DNA of 64,000 nucleotides from Campylobacter concisus (GTDB taxonomy: Bacteria > Campylobacterota > Campylobacteria > Campylobacterales > Campylobacteraceae), in NCBI RefSeq assembly GCF_003048595.2, contig NZ_CP049270.1, positions 1,178,001-1,242,000 on the forward strand, written 5' to 3'. The notes beneath the pieces are model-generated. The model was given only the letters and a program-made list of their open reading frames with translations, was not told the DNA's origin and ran no database searches. Below, piece after piece: positions 44,006 to 53,715 of the stretch. How positions within the stretch are numbered: the stretch's first letter is position 1; each line of letters opens with the position of its first letter. Position numbers and translations under genes: made by a program.

Positions 44006-45070
44006 TTAGTTCCTATTTAGGCAGTTTAAGTCGCTAAAAGCAGTCTGAAGACGCTTAACCATGCTCTCCTCGCCACTTCTTAGCCATTTCCTTGGGTCGT
44101 AGTATTTTTTATTTGGCTTGTCATCGCCCTCTGGGTTGCCGATCTGCCCTTGCAAGTACGCTCTATTTTTAGCCTCATACTCGCGCACGCCGTCCCAGAA
44201 AGCCCACTGTGTATCGGTATCAATGTTCATCTTAATAACGCCGTAGCTTACAGCATTTTTGATATCTTTTAGCTCACTGCCGCTACCGCCGTGAAATACA
44301 AAATTTACTGGCTTGTCGCTTTTTGTGTTAAATTTCTTAGCGACATAGGCTTGTGAGTTTTTAAGAATTTCTGGTCTTAGCACGACATTGCCCGGTTTAT
44401 AGACGCCGTGAACGTTACCAAAACTAGCTGCGATGCTAAATTTATCGCTTATCTTACTTAGTCTTTCATAAGCAAGTGCGACATCCTCTGGCTGAGTGTA
44501 AAGAAGTGCGTTATCAACGCTTGTGTTATCTACGCCATCTTCTTCGCCACCAGTGACGCCTAGCTCGATCTCTAGGCTGATGCCAAGCTCGCTAAGCTCT
44601 TTTAGATACTTCTCGCATGTGCTTAAATTTTCGTTGATATTCTCTTCGCTAAGATCAAGCATATGAGAGCTAAAAAGTGGCACGCCGTGAGTTTTTTTAT
44701 ACTCATGGCTTGCTTTTACTATCTCATCTATCCAAGGTAAGAGCTTTCTGGCAGCGTGGTCTGTGTGCAAAATGACTGGCACGCCGTAAGCCTGGGCAAG
44801 CAAATGAACATGCTTTGCTCCAGCGATCGCACCAAGAACGGCTGCGTTTTCGCAGGCTTTACCAGCGTAAAAACCTGCGCCGCCATTACTAAACTGAACG
44901 ATAACAGGCGAGTTAGCAACCTTTGCTGCTTCTAAAACAGCATTTACCGAGTCACTACCTACGACATTTACAGCAGGTATTGCAAAACCTTGCTCTTTGG
45001 CATAAGCATAAAGTTTTGTCACATCATCTCCGCTTAAAACACCAGGTTTTACGATATCTAAAACGCCCAT
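44006..45070 (-). CDS. fba: Class II fructose-1,6-bisphosphate aldolase
   Basis: A 354-residue zinc enzyme. It has VILHTDHAARKLLPW with the metal-binding histidines, LDLSEENINENL, SFGNVHGVYKPGNV and NFVFHGGSGSELKDI, all class II signatures. In Campylobacter it works in gluconeogenesis. The ATG at 45068-45070 is chosen over the 45082 alternative because GGAGG lies five bases upstream. Confidence 0.97.
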   Translation of the reverse strand: MGVLDIVKPGVLSGDDVTKLYAYAKEQGFAIPAVNVVGSDSVNAVLEAAKVANSPVIVQFSNGGAGFYAGKACENAAVLGAIAGAKHVHLLAQAYGVPVILHTDHAARKLLPWIDEIVKASHEYKKTHGVPLFSSHMLDLSEENINENLSTCEKYLKELSELGISLEIELGVTGGEEDGVDNTSVDNALLYTQPEDVALAYERLSKISDKFSIAASFGNVHGVYKPGNVVLRPEILKNSQAYVAKKFNTKSDKPVNFVFHGGSGSELKDIKNAVSYGVIKMNIDTDTQWAFWDGVREYEAKNRAYLQGQIGNPEGDDKPNKKYYDPRKWLRSGEESMVKRLQTAFSDLNCLNRN

Positions 45071-45085
45071 TTTATCCTCCAAATT

Positions 45086-45904
45086 TTATTTGTATTCTAT
45101 CTTTGCTTTTTGGCGTAGAGCTTCACTTTTTTGTCTAACAGCAGCTTGGAATTTCTCCATTTTTACAGCTTGCTCGATCTCTGGTTTTGCTTGCTCAAAG
45201 CTTACAGTGCCAGCTGCCTTACCATCTTCTTTCAAGATAACATGGTAACCAAACTGAGTTTTAACTGGTTTAGTTGAAACTGTGCCATTAGCCATTGAAA
45301 ATGCTGCGTCTGCAAAAGGTTTTACCATTTGGCTTTGACCAAACCAGCCAAGCTCGCCGCCGTGTGCTGCTGAGCCTTTGTCGATTGATTTTTGGCTTGC
45401 TAGCTCTGCAAATTTCTTAGTTAGCGCCTCACCTTTTAAATTTTTAAGTTGAGCGATGATGTCGTTTGCTGTTTTTTCATCTTCAACTAAGATATGTCTA
45501 GCTCTTGCTTGAGCTGGTTGGTTCATGCTAGCTTTGTTTTTATTGTAAAAATCTTTTAGTTCGTTTTCACTTACTTTTATGCTATCAAAAAGCTTTCTCA
45601 TATAAAGCTCAACTGCGATGCCTTCTTGCGCTGCTTTTACAGCTTTGATATACTCTACATCTTTTTCAATACCACTTGATTTAGCATCTTTTAAAAGAAG
45701 TTTTCTATTTATTAGATCGTCGATTATACGTTTTTTCTCATTTGGCTGAAGCTTGCTAGCGTCAAATCCTGGCATGGCTGCCGATAAAAGGCTTGAAATA
45801 TCGCTATCGCTTATAGCATCACCATCAACTGTTGCAACTACTGCTGCATTTAGAGTGACAGCTGCAGCTAAACTTAAAACTGCTGGAAACAAAAATTTTT
45901 TCAT
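45086..45904 (-). CDS. peb4: PEB4/Cbf2: SurA-like periplasmic chaperone with parvulin domain
   Basis: A 272-residue exported protein with a signal peptide (about 1-20). A SurA-N like helical domain covers about 25-120 and the parvulin domain about 125-230 ([46 protein letters not shown]). The role in C. jejuni is folding of outer-membrane proteins, with effects on adhesion. The gene precedes fba by 15 bases and starts the six-gene operon. Confidence 0.95.
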   Translation of the reverse strand: MKKFLFPAVLSLAAAVTLNAAVVATVDGDAISDSDISSLLSAAMPGFDASKLQPNEKKRIIDDLINRKLLLKDAKSSGIEKDVEYIKAVKAAQEGIAVELYMRKLFDSIKVSENELKDFYNKNKASMNQPAQARARHILVEDEKTANDIIAQLKNLKGEALTKKFAELASQKSIDKGSAAHGGELGWFGQSQMVKPFADAAFSMANGTVSTKPVKTQFGYHVILKEDGKAAGTVSFEQAKPEIEQAVKMEKFQAAVRQKSEALRQKAKIEYK

Positions 45905-45938
45905 ATAAATCCTTTAAAAAATTGATTTTATGGGCAAG

Positions 45939-45944
45939 ATTATA
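45939..45944 (-). promoter_or_regulatory. -10 box of the peb4 operon
   Basis: Minus-strand TTTGATATAAT with a perfect TATAAT, 35 bases upstream of the peb4 ATG, in the divergent gap shared with nth. Confidence 0.7.
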
Positions 45945-45999
45945 TCAAATAATGCGGTAACTTTTCGTTTAACTTAAGAAAATAAGGTAAAATACGAAA

Positions 46000-46632
46000 A
46001 TGAGAACAAAAAAAGATATTTTAGAGATAAAAAGAAGACTTTTAGAAGAGTTTAAAGACGCCAAAAGCGAGCTTAAATTTAGAAATTTATATGAGCTACT
46101 TGTCTGTGTCATGCTCTCAGCCCAGTGCACTGATAAAAGAGTAAATTTAATAACTCCAGCTTTATTTGAAGCGTATAAAGATGTCTATGAGCTAGCTAGC
46201 GCAAATTTAGCAAGTCTAAAACTCATGATAAACTCGTGCAGCTTTTTTAATAACAAAGCGGTAAATTTAATCAAAATGGCAAATAGCGTGGTTGAGCTTT
46301 ATAATGGAGAAATTCCGCTTGATGAAGAGAAGCTAAAAGCGCTTGCTGGAGTTGGACAAAAGACCGCTCATGTCGTACTTTTAGAAGCTACAAATGCAAA
46401 TGTTATGGCTGTTGATACGCACGTTTTTAGAGTGGCGCACAGACTTGATCTTAGCCATGCAAAAACGCCAGAAGCTACTGAAGCTGATCTTAGCCATGCC
46501 TTTAAAACAGATCTTGGCAAGCTTCATCAAGCCATGGTGCTCTTTGGACGTTACACCTGTAAAGCCAAAAAACCGCTTTGCCATGAGTGTATTTTAAATA
46601 ATCTTTGTAACAGCAAGGACAAGATTATTTAA
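46000..46632 (+). CDS. nth: Endonuclease III
   Basis: A 210-residue base-excision repair glycosylase/AP lyase. The HhH motif with catalytic lysine lies in LKALAGVGQKTAHVVL and the catalytic aspartate in VDTHVFRVAHRL. The C-terminal cluster loop C-x6-C-x2-C-x5-C is complete (CKAKKPLCHECILNNLC). It is divergent from peb4 and overlaps dsbD by 8 bases tail to tail. Gene order peb4/nth fits Cj0595-Cj0596. Confidence 0.97.
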   Translation: MRTKKDILEIKRRLLEEFKDAKSELKFRNLYELLVCVMLSAQCTDKRVNLITPALFEAYKDVYELASANLASLKLMINSCSFFNNKAVNLIKMANSVVELYNGEIPLDEEKLKALAGVGQKTAHVVLLEATNANVMAVDTHVFRVAHRLDLSHAKTPEATEADLSHAFKTDLGKLHQAMVLFGRYTCKAKKPLCHECILNNLCNSKDKII

Positions 46633-48355
46633 TTTTCTCAAGCTTTGCTAGAAAATTTTTAGCATCTATGAAACCGATAGTTCTAAGAAATTTTAGCTCA
46701 TCTCCACCACTAAATAACAAGAGTGCAGGCGGATCAATAAGCCCAAAATTTCTTAGCATCTCATCATTTTGTGATCCACCATTCGTTACATTGATACGAA
46801 TAAGTGCAAAATTTGCCAAAGCATCCATAACATCGCTATCTTTAAAAGTGATCTTTTCTATCTCTTTGCAGCTTACACACCAATCAGCATAAAAATCTAC
46901 TAAAACGGGCTTGGTTGAGTTTTTTATTACCTCATTTAGTTCATCTAAATTTTTAACGGAATTAAATTTTAACGCACTATCACTTTTTGCCAAATTTAGT
47001 CCAGAAAGTGGAGAGAAAGCCTCCTTTGAGCCCAAAAACGAACCAACTATTAGCATAACTGAATATATAAAAACTAGGATAAAAAACGCTTTTTTAAACT
47101 TAGCCCAGCTTTGCTCTGCTACTTCAAATGCCCCAAAATAAACCGCCATAAAAACGCCTATAATGCCATATCCTAATAGCTCAAAAAATTCTCCGAGCAC
47201 ACGTGCAAGGATCCAAACTGCCATGATGAGCATCAAAAAACCAAAGATTTTTTTCACTTCATCCATCCAACTACCAGGTTTTGGCAAGAGCTTTCCAGAG
47301 CTTAGCCCGATAATAAGTAATGGTACGCCCATGCCAAGCCCCATGACAAAAAGCATAATGCCACCATAAAAGATATTTCCACTTTGGGCAATATAAAGAA
47401 GCGCACCAGCTAATGGTGCTGCTACGCAAGGTGATACGATGAGAGCTGAGGCAAAACCCATAATAAAAATTCCAACATAGCCTGAGCTATTTTGCGATTT
47501 TTTACTTATCAAATTTTCAAATTTTGCTGGCAATTTTATATCATAAAATCCAAACATACTAAAGCTTAAAATGACAAAAATGGCCGCAAAAGCGCCAAGC
47601 ACATAGATGTTTTGCAAAGCTCCTGCGATACCAAAACCAAGTAGGCTAGCTGCAACTCCAGCTAGTGCATAAGCTAGGCTCATCGCGACAACATAAATGA
47701 ATGATAATAAAAAGCCTTTTTTTGCATTTAAATTAGCACCTTTTGAGACGATTATGCTTGAAAGTATCGGTATCATCGGAAAGACGCAAGGTGTTAGTGA
47801 AAGCAAGAGACCATAACCAAAAAAAGTAAGAAGCGAGATAAAGAAATTTTTATCTCCAAGCCCATTTGCAATATCTTGCTCGCTAGAAAATTCTTCGGCA
47901 AGGCTGTCGGTATCGTTTTTTTGCTCTTTTTTAAAAGTGGCGATGCTAAATTTTCCAGCTTGGTCAGTTATCTCATAAATTCTGCTTTGCGGGCGGTAGC
48001 AAATGCCGTTTTTAGCACAGCCTTGATAGTTAATGTCAAGTATTGCTTTGCCATTTGAAAGATTTTCTTTTACTAAATTTAATGGGATAAAAATCGAAAA
48101 ATCTTTTGGATAAATTTCATATTCTCCCGTATTTTCACTACTTGGCAAATTTAATAGCTCATTTATCTTTTTGCCAGCTAGCTTAATCTCAAAACTCTCT
48201 TTATAAAGATAGATATTTTCACCAAAGTTAAACTTCACTTCAACATTTTGACTATCAACGCTTGGAGTTAAAACAAAGGCTTTGCTAACATCTAAAACCT
48301 CGGCAAAAAGCGAGCCTACAAATAAAATAAGCGAAAAAAGAAATTTTAAAAACAT
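46625..48355 (-). CDS. dsbD: Thiol:disulfide interchange protein DsbD
   Basis: A 576-residue inner-membrane electron carrier. The signal peptide lies at about 1-18; the N-terminal periplasmic domain has CAKNGICYRPQ. The eight-helix transmembrane domain contains the redox cysteines in LTPCVFPMIPI and SPCVAAPLAGALL. The C-terminal thioredoxin domain has YADWCVSCKEIEK. It moves electrons from cytoplasmic thioredoxin to periplasmic proteins, including cytochrome c maturation factors. All three redox pairs are present. Confidence 0.96.
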   Translation of the reverse strand: MFLKFLFSLILFVGSLFAEVLDVSKAFVLTPSVDSQNVEVKFNFGENIYLYKESFEIKLAGKKINELLNLPSSENTGEYEIYPKDFSIFIPLNLVKENLSNGKAILDINYQGCAKNGICYRPQSRIYEITDQAGKFSIATFKKEQKNDTDSLAEEFSSEQDIANGLGDKNFFISLLTFFGYGLLLSLTPCVFPMIPILSSIIVSKGANLNAKKGFLLSFIYVVAMSLAYALAGVAASLLGFGIAGALQNIYVLGAFAAIFVILSFSMFGFYDIKLPAKFENLISKKSQNSSGYVGIFIMGFASALIVSPCVAAPLAGALLYIAQSGNIFYGGIMLFVMGLGMGVPLLIIGLSSGKLLPKPGSWMDEVKKIFGFLMLIMAVWILARVLGEFFELLGYGIIGVFMAVYFGAFEVAEQSWAKFKKAFFILVFIYSVMLIVGSFLGSKEAFSPLSGLNLAKSDSALKFNSVKNLDELNEVIKNSTKPVLVDFYADWCVSCKEIEKITFKDSDVMDALANFALIRINVTNGGSQNDEMLRNFGLIDPPALLLFSGGDELKFLRTIGFIDAKNFLAKLEKIK

Positions 48356-48460
48356 ACTAATCCTTGCTAAATTAAAAAAGATGATTTTAGTCTAAATTCC
48401 TAAATTTATTCTATTTTATTGTAAAATCGTGAAAATATGTGAAATTTTAAAGGAGCAAAG

Positions 48461-49270
48461 ATGTCAAAAGACAAAAAACACCAAAAAAGTGAGAAACTTG
48501 GCTACGAGGAAGAGCTTAGACTACTTCAAATTGAACTTTTAAAATTTCAAAATTACGTAAAAGAAAAAGGCCTTAGAGTACTTATGTTAATGGAAGGGCG
48601 CGATGCAGCCGGTAAAGGAGGAACGATAAAACGCCTAACTGAGCATCTAAATCCAAGAGGTTGCCGTATAGTAGCGCTTGCTAAGCCAAGTGATGTCGAA
48701 AAAACGCAGTGGTATTTTCAAAGATATGTGACTCATCTACCAAGTGCTGGAGAGATCGTGATCTTTGATAGAAGCTGGTACAATAGAGCTGGCGTTGAGC
48801 CAGTAATGGGCTTTTGCACGCAAGAAGAGCATAAGGAATTTTTACGTGAAGTACCAAAATTTGAAGAGATGATCATAAACTCCGGCATAATTTTCTTTAA
48901 AATTTATCTTTCAATCACAAAAGATGAGCAGAAAAAACGCTTCAAAGAGAGGCAGAATGATCCGTTAAAGCAGTTTAAAATTTCACCCGTTGATCAAAAA
49001 GCACAAGAACTTTGGGATCAATACTCTATCGCTAAATATTCTATGCTTCTTGCCTCTCACAATAGCATTTCGCCATGGGTCATCGTCTCAAGCGATAACA
49101 AAAAAGAAGCTAGGCTAAATGTCTTTAAATTTATCCTAAGTCACGTTGAATATCCAAAAAAGATAAATGACTACTTGGAATTTGACAAAAACGTCGTAAG
49201 AGATGGAAGTGAAGAGATAAAACGCATAGAAGAAGGGCTGAATAAAGATAAGTTAAAGAGTATCGATTAG
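48461..49270 (+). CDS. ppk2: Polyphosphate kinase 2 (class I)
   Basis: A 269-residue enzyme that uses polyphosphate to phosphorylate nucleotides (or makes polyphosphate). Walker A is GRDAAGKGGTIKRLTEHL. The lid-associated Walker B is VIFDRSWYNRAGVEPVMGFC, and RFKERQNDPLKQFKISPVD follows, all hallmarks of PPK2. AAAGGAGC precedes the ATG. It is monocistronic. In C. jejuni ppk2 affects stress tolerance. Confidence 0.95.
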   Translation: MSKDKKHQKSEKLGYEEELRLLQIELLKFQNYVKEKGLRVLMLMEGRDAAGKGGTIKRLTEHLNPRGCRIVALAKPSDVEKTQWYFQRYVTHLPSAGEIVIFDRSWYNRAGVEPVMGFCTQEEHKEFLREVPKFEEMIINSGIIFFKIYLSITKDEQKKRFKERQNDPLKQFKISPVDQKAQELWDQYSIAKYSMLLASHNSISPWVIVSSDNKKEARLNVFKFILSHVEYPKKINDYLEFDKNVVRDGSEEIKRIEEGLNKDKLKSID

Positions 49271-49319
49271 AGAATTTTAACTTCTAGCTGGCGATTTGCT
49301 TAGATTTGCTAGCTAAACT

Positions 49320-49751
49320 TTAAGCCCACCACATTACTTTTGCTAAAATGACCATTATTAGGCAAAGCACTAGAGCTATTAAATGTGAAAATTTACCAAA
49401 TGGATCAGGCTTTTTTAAAATAATGACATTAAAAACAGAGATAAAAGTTACAAGGCACATTATGAGTAAAACAAAAATTTTTACAAGCAGTAGCTTTTGA
49501 AAGTTGCTTTGCCACCAGCCAAGCTCGCCTCCAAAATAGTCTTTTGCCATATAAGCGCCACTTATTAAAAGCAATAAAAACGCTGTGCCAAATACCTTTG
49601 CGCTGCCTTTTGTGTAGGCTTTTTTAACTATTTCAAGGGTTTTAGCATCAACCGTTTTTTTAGCAAATGGATATATGCAAGCATCGAAAAATACGTATCC
49701 TATAAATACAATGGCACAAATTAAATGAGTAATCAAAAAAAATAAGTACAT
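49320..49751 (-). CDS. Four-helix membrane protein, DUF2269/CopD-like
   Basis: A 143-residue membrane protein with helices at about 4-24, 50-68, 85-105 and 122-141. FFLITHLICAIVFIGYVFFDACIYP has a histidine and aspartate in the first helix, features of DUF2269-type proteins that may bind haem or metal. It lies downstream of dnaK with a terminator between. I cannot give its function. It resembles the protein at 12719-13219 in build. Confidence 0.83.
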   Translation of the reverse strand: MYLFFLITHLICAIVFIGYVFFDACIYPFAKKTVDAKTLEIVKKAYTKGSAKVFGTAFLLLLISGAYMAKDYFGGELGWWQSNFQKLLLVKIFVLLIMCLVTFISVFNVIILKKPDPFGKFSHLIALVLCLIMVILAKVMWWA

Positions 49752-49846
49752 TTTTTCGCCTTTTTGTTTGGCATTATATAAATTTTAACTATTTAAATTA
49801 CTTATTTTGAATCAATTTTAAGAATTTATGAAGATAAATTTATAAA

Positions 49847-49870
49847 AGAGCAAGGCAAGCGCCCTGCTCT
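49847..49870 (-). terminator. dnaK terminator
   Basis: AGAGCAAGGC-AAGC-GCCCTGCTCT, a 10-bp stem with one mismatch, followed on the minus strand by TTTTAT. It lies 7 bases after the dnaK stop. Confidence 0.85.
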
Positions 49871-49877
49871 AGGAGTT

Positions 49878-51752
49878 TTACTCGACTTCAGCGTCTATAA
49901 CGTCGTCGTCTTTTTTGTTGTTTCCACCGTTTGCGCCAGCGTTTTCATCTTTTTTATACATAGCTTCTGCTAGTTTGTGGCTGGCCTTGCTTAGAGCTTC
50001 TACTTTAGCATCGATTTGCTCTTTTGAAGAATTTTCATCTTTTAAGACCTCTTTTAGATCGTTTAGCGCAGCTTCGATGTTGCTTCTATCCTCAGCTGGG
50101 ACCTTCTCGCCAAGCTCGTTCATGCTCTTTTCAGTTTGATGAACTAGTGCGTCAGCTTGGTTTCTAGCCTCAACTGCGTCTTTGCGTTTTTTATCCTCTT
50201 CTTTATGAAGCTCGGCGTCTTTTACCATGCTATTTATCTCATCTTCGCTAAGACCGCTTGATCCGGAGATGGTGATATTTTGAGCTTTGCCAGTTGCTTT
50301 ATCTTTTGCAGAAACGGTTAAAATTCCGTTTGCGTCAATGTCAAACTCAACTTCGATTTGAGGTACGCCTCTTGGAGCTGCTGGGATGCCTTCAAGGTTG
50401 AAATTTCCAAGTGATTTATTGTCCCTTGCAAACTCACGCTCGCCTTGTAAAACCATGATAGTAACGGCACTTTGATTATCTTCAGCAGTTGAGAAGACTT
50501 GGCTTTTCTTAGTTGGTATGGTTGTGCCTTTTTCGATGATCTTAGTCATCACGCCGCCAAGTGTTTCGATACCAAGGCTAAGTGGAGTAACGTCAAGAAG
50601 TAGCACATCCTTAACGTCGCCTTTTATGACCGCACCTTGGATAGCAGCACCGATAGCTACGACCTCATCTGGATTAACGCTCTTATTTAGCTCTTTACCA
50701 AATGCTTTTTTAACCTCTTCTTGAACAAGTGGCACACGAGTTGAACCACCGACCATTACGACCTCTTTGATGTCGCTTTTATTTAAACCAGCGTCTTTTG
50801 TTACCTCGTTTATCTTAGTGATAGTCTCACCCACAAGTGAGTCGATCATGCCCTCAAATTTAGCACGAGTTAGCTTTTTGACAAGGTGTTTTGGACCAGT
50901 CGCATCAGCTGTGATAAATGGTAAATTTATCTCGGTCTCTTGAGCTGAGCTTAGCTCTTTTTTGGCATTTTCAGCAGCTTCTTTTAAGCGTTGAAGTGCC
51001 ATGATATCGCCTTTTAGGTCGATACCAGTTTCATTTTTAAACTCACTTACTAGCCAGTCGATGATCTTGTTATCAAAGTCATCGCCGCCCAAGAATGCGT
51101 TACCACCGGTTGCCAAAACTTCAACGATATTATCGCCAGTTTCAAGCACTGTAACGTCAAATGTACCGCCACCTAGGTCATAAACTAAAATTTTCTCAGC
51201 CTCTTTTTTATCAAGACCATAAGCAAGTGCCGCAGCTGTTGGCTCGTTGATGATACGAAGCACGTTTAGTCCTGCGATCGTTCCAGCCTCTTTTGTAGCC
51301 TTTCTTTGGCTATCGTTAAAGTATGCAGGTACGGTGATAACCGCGTCTGTTACCTTTTCACCAAGATATGCTTCAGCGTCTTCTTTTAGTTTGATAAGAA
51401 TTTTTGCTGAAATTTCTTGTGGAGTGTAAACCTTGCCAGCGATCTCAACCGCGCAAGCACCATTTCTGTCTACGACGTGATATGGCAAGCGGCTTTTTGC
51501 CTCTTCAGCATTTTTTTCATTGCTCATCAAACCCATGATACGTTTGATAGAATATATCGTTTTTTCAGGGTTTGTAACTGCTTGACGTTTTGCAACGTCA
51601 CCTACTAGAATTTCACCTTTGTCTGTAAAAGCAACAACAGATGGAGTTGTGTTTTTACCCTCTTTATTTGGGATAACCTTGCTCTCGCCGCGTTCAAAAA
51701 CGCTCACACAAGAGTTTGTTGTACCTAAGTCTATACCTATAACTTTTGACAT
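49878..51752 (-). CDS. dnaK: Chaperone DnaK (Hsp70)
   Basis: A 624-residue ATP-dependent chaperone. ATPase domain: [44 protein letters not shown]. Substrate domain begins at [17 protein letters not shown]. The C-terminal lid is low complexity and ends in the conserved acidic DDVIDAEVE tail. It is the third gene after hrcA and grpE, 35 bases after grpE, and shares the CIRCE-controlled promoter. Confidence 0.99.
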   Translation of the reverse strand: MSKVIGIDLGTTNSCVSVFERGESKVIPNKEGKNTTPSVVAFTDKGEILVGDVAKRQAVTNPEKTIYSIKRIMGLMSNEKNAEEAKSRLPYHVVDRNGACAVEIAGKVYTPQEISAKILIKLKEDAEAYLGEKVTDAVITVPAYFNDSQRKATKEAGTIAGLNVLRIINEPTAAALAYGLDKKEAEKILVYDLGGGTFDVTVLETGDNIVEVLATGGNAFLGGDDFDNKIIDWLVSEFKNETGIDLKGDIMALQRLKEAAENAKKELSSAQETEINLPFITADATGPKHLVKKLTRAKFEGMIDSLVGETITKINEVTKDAGLNKSDIKEVVMVGGSTRVPLVQEEVKKAFGKELNKSVNPDEVVAIGAAIQGAVIKGDVKDVLLLDVTPLSLGIETLGGVMTKIIEKGTTIPTKKSQVFSTAEDNQSAVTIMVLQGEREFARDNKSLGNFNLEGIPAAPRGVPQIEVEFDIDANGILTVSAKDKATGKAQNITISGSSGLSEDEINSMVKDAELHKEEDKKRKDAVEARNQADALVHQTEKSMNELGEKVPAEDRSNIEAALNDLKEVLKDENSSKEQIDAKVEALSKASHKLAEAMYKKDENAGANGGNNKKDDDVIDAEVE

Positions 51753-51787
51753 ATTTTTCCTTTTTATTAGATTTTATTTTTATAAAT

Positions 51788-52330
51788 TTAGTTTGCTACA
51801 CTGACCATAGCTGGGCGCAAAACCCTACCATTTATCATATAGCCTTTTTGCAAAGCTTGCACGATTTGACCACTCTGCTTCTCTTCGCTATCGACCCTTA
51901 AAACAGCATTATGCACGCTCGGATCAAACTCAGTGTCAGTTGGTATCTCGCTTACGCCATGCTTTTCAAAGCATTTTTTAAACTGATTTATAGTTATCAA
52001 AATGCCCTCTTTGATCTTTTTGGCAAATTCATCATCCTCTGGATCAAAATTTGCAGCGATCTCAAGAGCATCTATGACTGGTAGCAAGTCCCTAGCAAAT
52101 TTCTCATTTGCATAGTTTGCAACGTCCGTCTTCTCTTTTTCATATCGCTTTTTGATATTTTCAAACTCAGCATTTGCTCTATAATATTTATCAGTTATTT
52201 CTCCGAGCTCTTTTTCAAGTTTTTCAACCTTTGAAATATCGCCAAGTGCGTCCAAATTTACACTATCATTAGCTAGTTCTTGCACAGGCTCAACCTCAGG
52301 TAGGTTTTGCTCTTTTACCTCTTCGCTCAC
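51788..52330 (-). CDS. grpE: Nucleotide exchange factor GrpE
   Basis: A 180-residue cofactor of DnaK. The long coiled coil (about 30-80, LEKELGEITDKYYRANAEFENIKKRYEKEK) precedes the small beta domain with VLRPAMVSVAN at the very end. It overlaps hrcA by 4 bases. Confidence 0.97.
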   Translation of the reverse strand: MSEEVKEQNLPEVEPVQELANDSVNLDALGDISKVEKLEKELGEITDKYYRANAEFENIKKRYEKEKTDVANYANEKFARDLLPVIDALEIAANFDPEDDEFAKKIKEGILITINQFKKCFEKHGVSEIPTDTEFDPSVHNAVLRVDSEEKQSGQIVQALQKGYMINGRVLRPAMVSVAN

Positions 52331-53130
52331 GCAGCCTCCTTTATTAGATTTATAAATTTCACATAGTCAGTATAAATACTGCCAGCACAGATCATCTGTG
52401 CTTCGTTGCCAAGATAGTTTGCACTAAATTTGAGCCCCATAAAATTTTCATCAAACATAGGAGAAAATGTAAGTTTTTCGTCCATCTGCAAGCTAAAACT
52501 TGGGTCAAAAACCATCTTAAAACGTCTATCTTTAAACATATTAAAGGCTAAAATTTCGTTTTCTTGGAAGTAAATTTTAGTCCTTTTAAGCTCTCTTATT
52601 TTACTTTTTAGTTCGCTTAAGCCAACTTGAGAGCAGATAAGCTCAAGTTTGTTTAAACTAACTCCAGCAAGATTACTTAAAAATTTATACATCCTAGCAT
52701 CAAATTTGATGACAATCTCATCTTCGCCAAAATTTAAGATCATATATCTATCATTTAAATTTAAAATTTCTAGCAATTCATTATCGATTGTACCAAAAAT
52801 CATGCAGTAAAGCTCAAATTCATCGCATAGCTTCTTCAGTATTTCGGCGTCATTTATCTCTAAATTTATATCACTTATAGCAAAAATTTCACTCCAATAT
52901 CTTCTCATCGCAGCAATTGTCGGTATCCGACCGCCACTTATATGAAGCTTGGTGATCTCGCCTTCGTCTGAAAGCTTTTTAAAATAAACACGTATCGTAG
53001 AAGCCGGAATAGCCGCACTCATACGAGAGCCGAGCTCATTTGAACCAATAGGCATATTGTCCTGCAAATAAGCCTCGATGATAGAATTTAGTATCAAATC
53101 ACGTTTATTTGTTTTACTCACTTTTAGCAC
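52327..53130 (-). CDS. hrcA: Heat-inducible repressor HrcA
   Basis: A 267-residue repressor with an N-terminal winged helix (about 1-75; SNELGSRMSAAIPASTIRVYFKKLSDEGEI) and a C-terminal dimer domain. Binds CIRCE to shut off hrcA-grpE-dnaK. The frame opens at GTG 53128-53130, inside the CIRCE element itself; a second GTG in frame lies at 53119-53121. The upstream promoter is full consensus. Confidence 0.94.
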   Translation of the reverse strand: MLKVSKTNKRDLILNSIIEAYLQDNMPIGSNELGSRMSAAIPASTIRVYFKKLSDEGEITKLHISGGRIPTIAAMRRYWSEIFAISDINLEINDAEILKKLCDEFELYCMIFGTIDNELLEILNLNDRYMILNFGEDEIVIKFDARMYKFLSNLAGVSLNKLELICSQVGLSELKSKIRELKRTKIYFQENEILAFNMFKDRRFKMVFDPSFSLQMDEKLTFSPMFDENFMGLKFSANYLGNEAQMICAGSIYTDYVKFINLIKEAA

Positions 53131-53150
53131 TCTTTCTTTTTAATTGCTAA
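53124..53150. promoter_or_regulatory. CIRCE operator (HrcA site)
   Basis: TTAGCACTC-N9-AATTGCTAA against the consensus TTAGCACTC-N9-GAGTGCTAA; the left arm is perfect, the right arm has two mismatches. It covers the predicted transcription start and the hrcA GTG. Confidence 0.88.
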
Positions 53151-53154
53151 GTGG

Positions 53155-53183
53155 ATTATACAACTTTAGTTTATTAATGTCAA
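53155..53183 (-). promoter_or_regulatory. Sigma-70 promoter of hrcA-grpE-dnaK
   Basis: Minus-strand TTGACA (53178-53183), 17-base spacer and TATAAT (53155-53160). Both hexamers are perfect, unusual for Campylobacter, where the -35 is usually weak. A strong promoter under tight repression by CIRCE is consistent. Confidence 0.9.
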
Positions 53184-53456
53184 GTATTTAAGTTAAAATA
53201 ATTTATTTATGTATCTTTAGTCTATATAACTAAGCTTATTTAATATTAATTGTATAAGCCTTTCCGAAAATAAAATTACAAAAAATAATTAAACAAACTT
53301 AAAAGTCTTTTATATTACCTCTACGTTCTAATATTTTTATACGTTTTTACGTACTAATATAATTATTTATAGTATAATATATAATATATTTTAATTTATT
53401 TATACGTATTTCTATTATTTATATATTATTTTATGTATATTTAATAAAATAATCCG
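53184..53456. other. Extremely AT-rich intergenic tract
   Basis: About 270 bases composed almost only of A and T, broken by several TACGT/ACGTA motifs (for example TACGT-TTTT-ACGTA near 53340-53353 and TATACGTA near 53402-53408). I see no coding frame. It separates the heat-shock operon from the HTH gene and may act as a regulatory or bent-DNA region. Confidence 0.6.
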
Positions 53457-53462
53457 TATAAT
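53457..53462 (+). promoter_or_regulatory. -10 box giving an apparently leaderless start
   Basis: TATAAT preceded by CCG ends 6 bases before the ATG of the HTH gene. A typical initiation distance of 6-7 bases places the transcript start on the A of ATG. No Shine-Dalgarno sequence is present between. Confidence 0.6.
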
Positions 53463-53468
53463 ACTTTA

Positions 53469-53714
53469 ATGATTGAAACAAGTGATATATTTAATTTGCT
53501 TCACAATGCAGTTGAGGCAAAAAATATCGGTAAGAAAATTTCACAAGCAAAAATGGCAGAAGAGCTTGGTGTACCAATGAGAACATATCAAGATTGGAGG
53601 CTTGGCAACTCAAAGCCACAAGCTGTTGCTGCAGTTTGTAAGCTACTATGTGAGCTTGACGACGATGAAATATTATTTGTTATCAATAAGATGAGAAAGT
53701 TGTTAGGAAAATAG
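53469..53714 (+). CDS. Small helix-turn-helix protein
   Basis: An 81-residue protein with a Cro/C1-like HTH in about 27-60: ISQAKMAEELGVPMRTYQDWRLGNSKP, where helix 2 and helix 3 are clear. The remaining parts are helices likely for dimerisation. It may regulate its own AT-rich promoter. It is followed by a 57-aa gene one base after the stop. Comparable pairs occur as toxin-antitoxin or phage modules, but the partner here is not recognisable, so this is left open. Confidence 0.82.
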   Translation: MIETSDIFNLLHNAVEAKNIGKKISQAKMAEELGVPMRTYQDWRLGNSKPQAVAAVCKLLCELDDDEILFVINKMRKLLGK

Positions 53715-53715
53715 A

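Noticed and set aside
39467..45904. Zorya defence system
   Set aside because: A ZorAB-like pair is present, but no ZorC, ZorD or ZorE gene is near. The pair is flanked by aldolase, PLP enzyme and histidine genes and occurs at the same place in C. jejuni.
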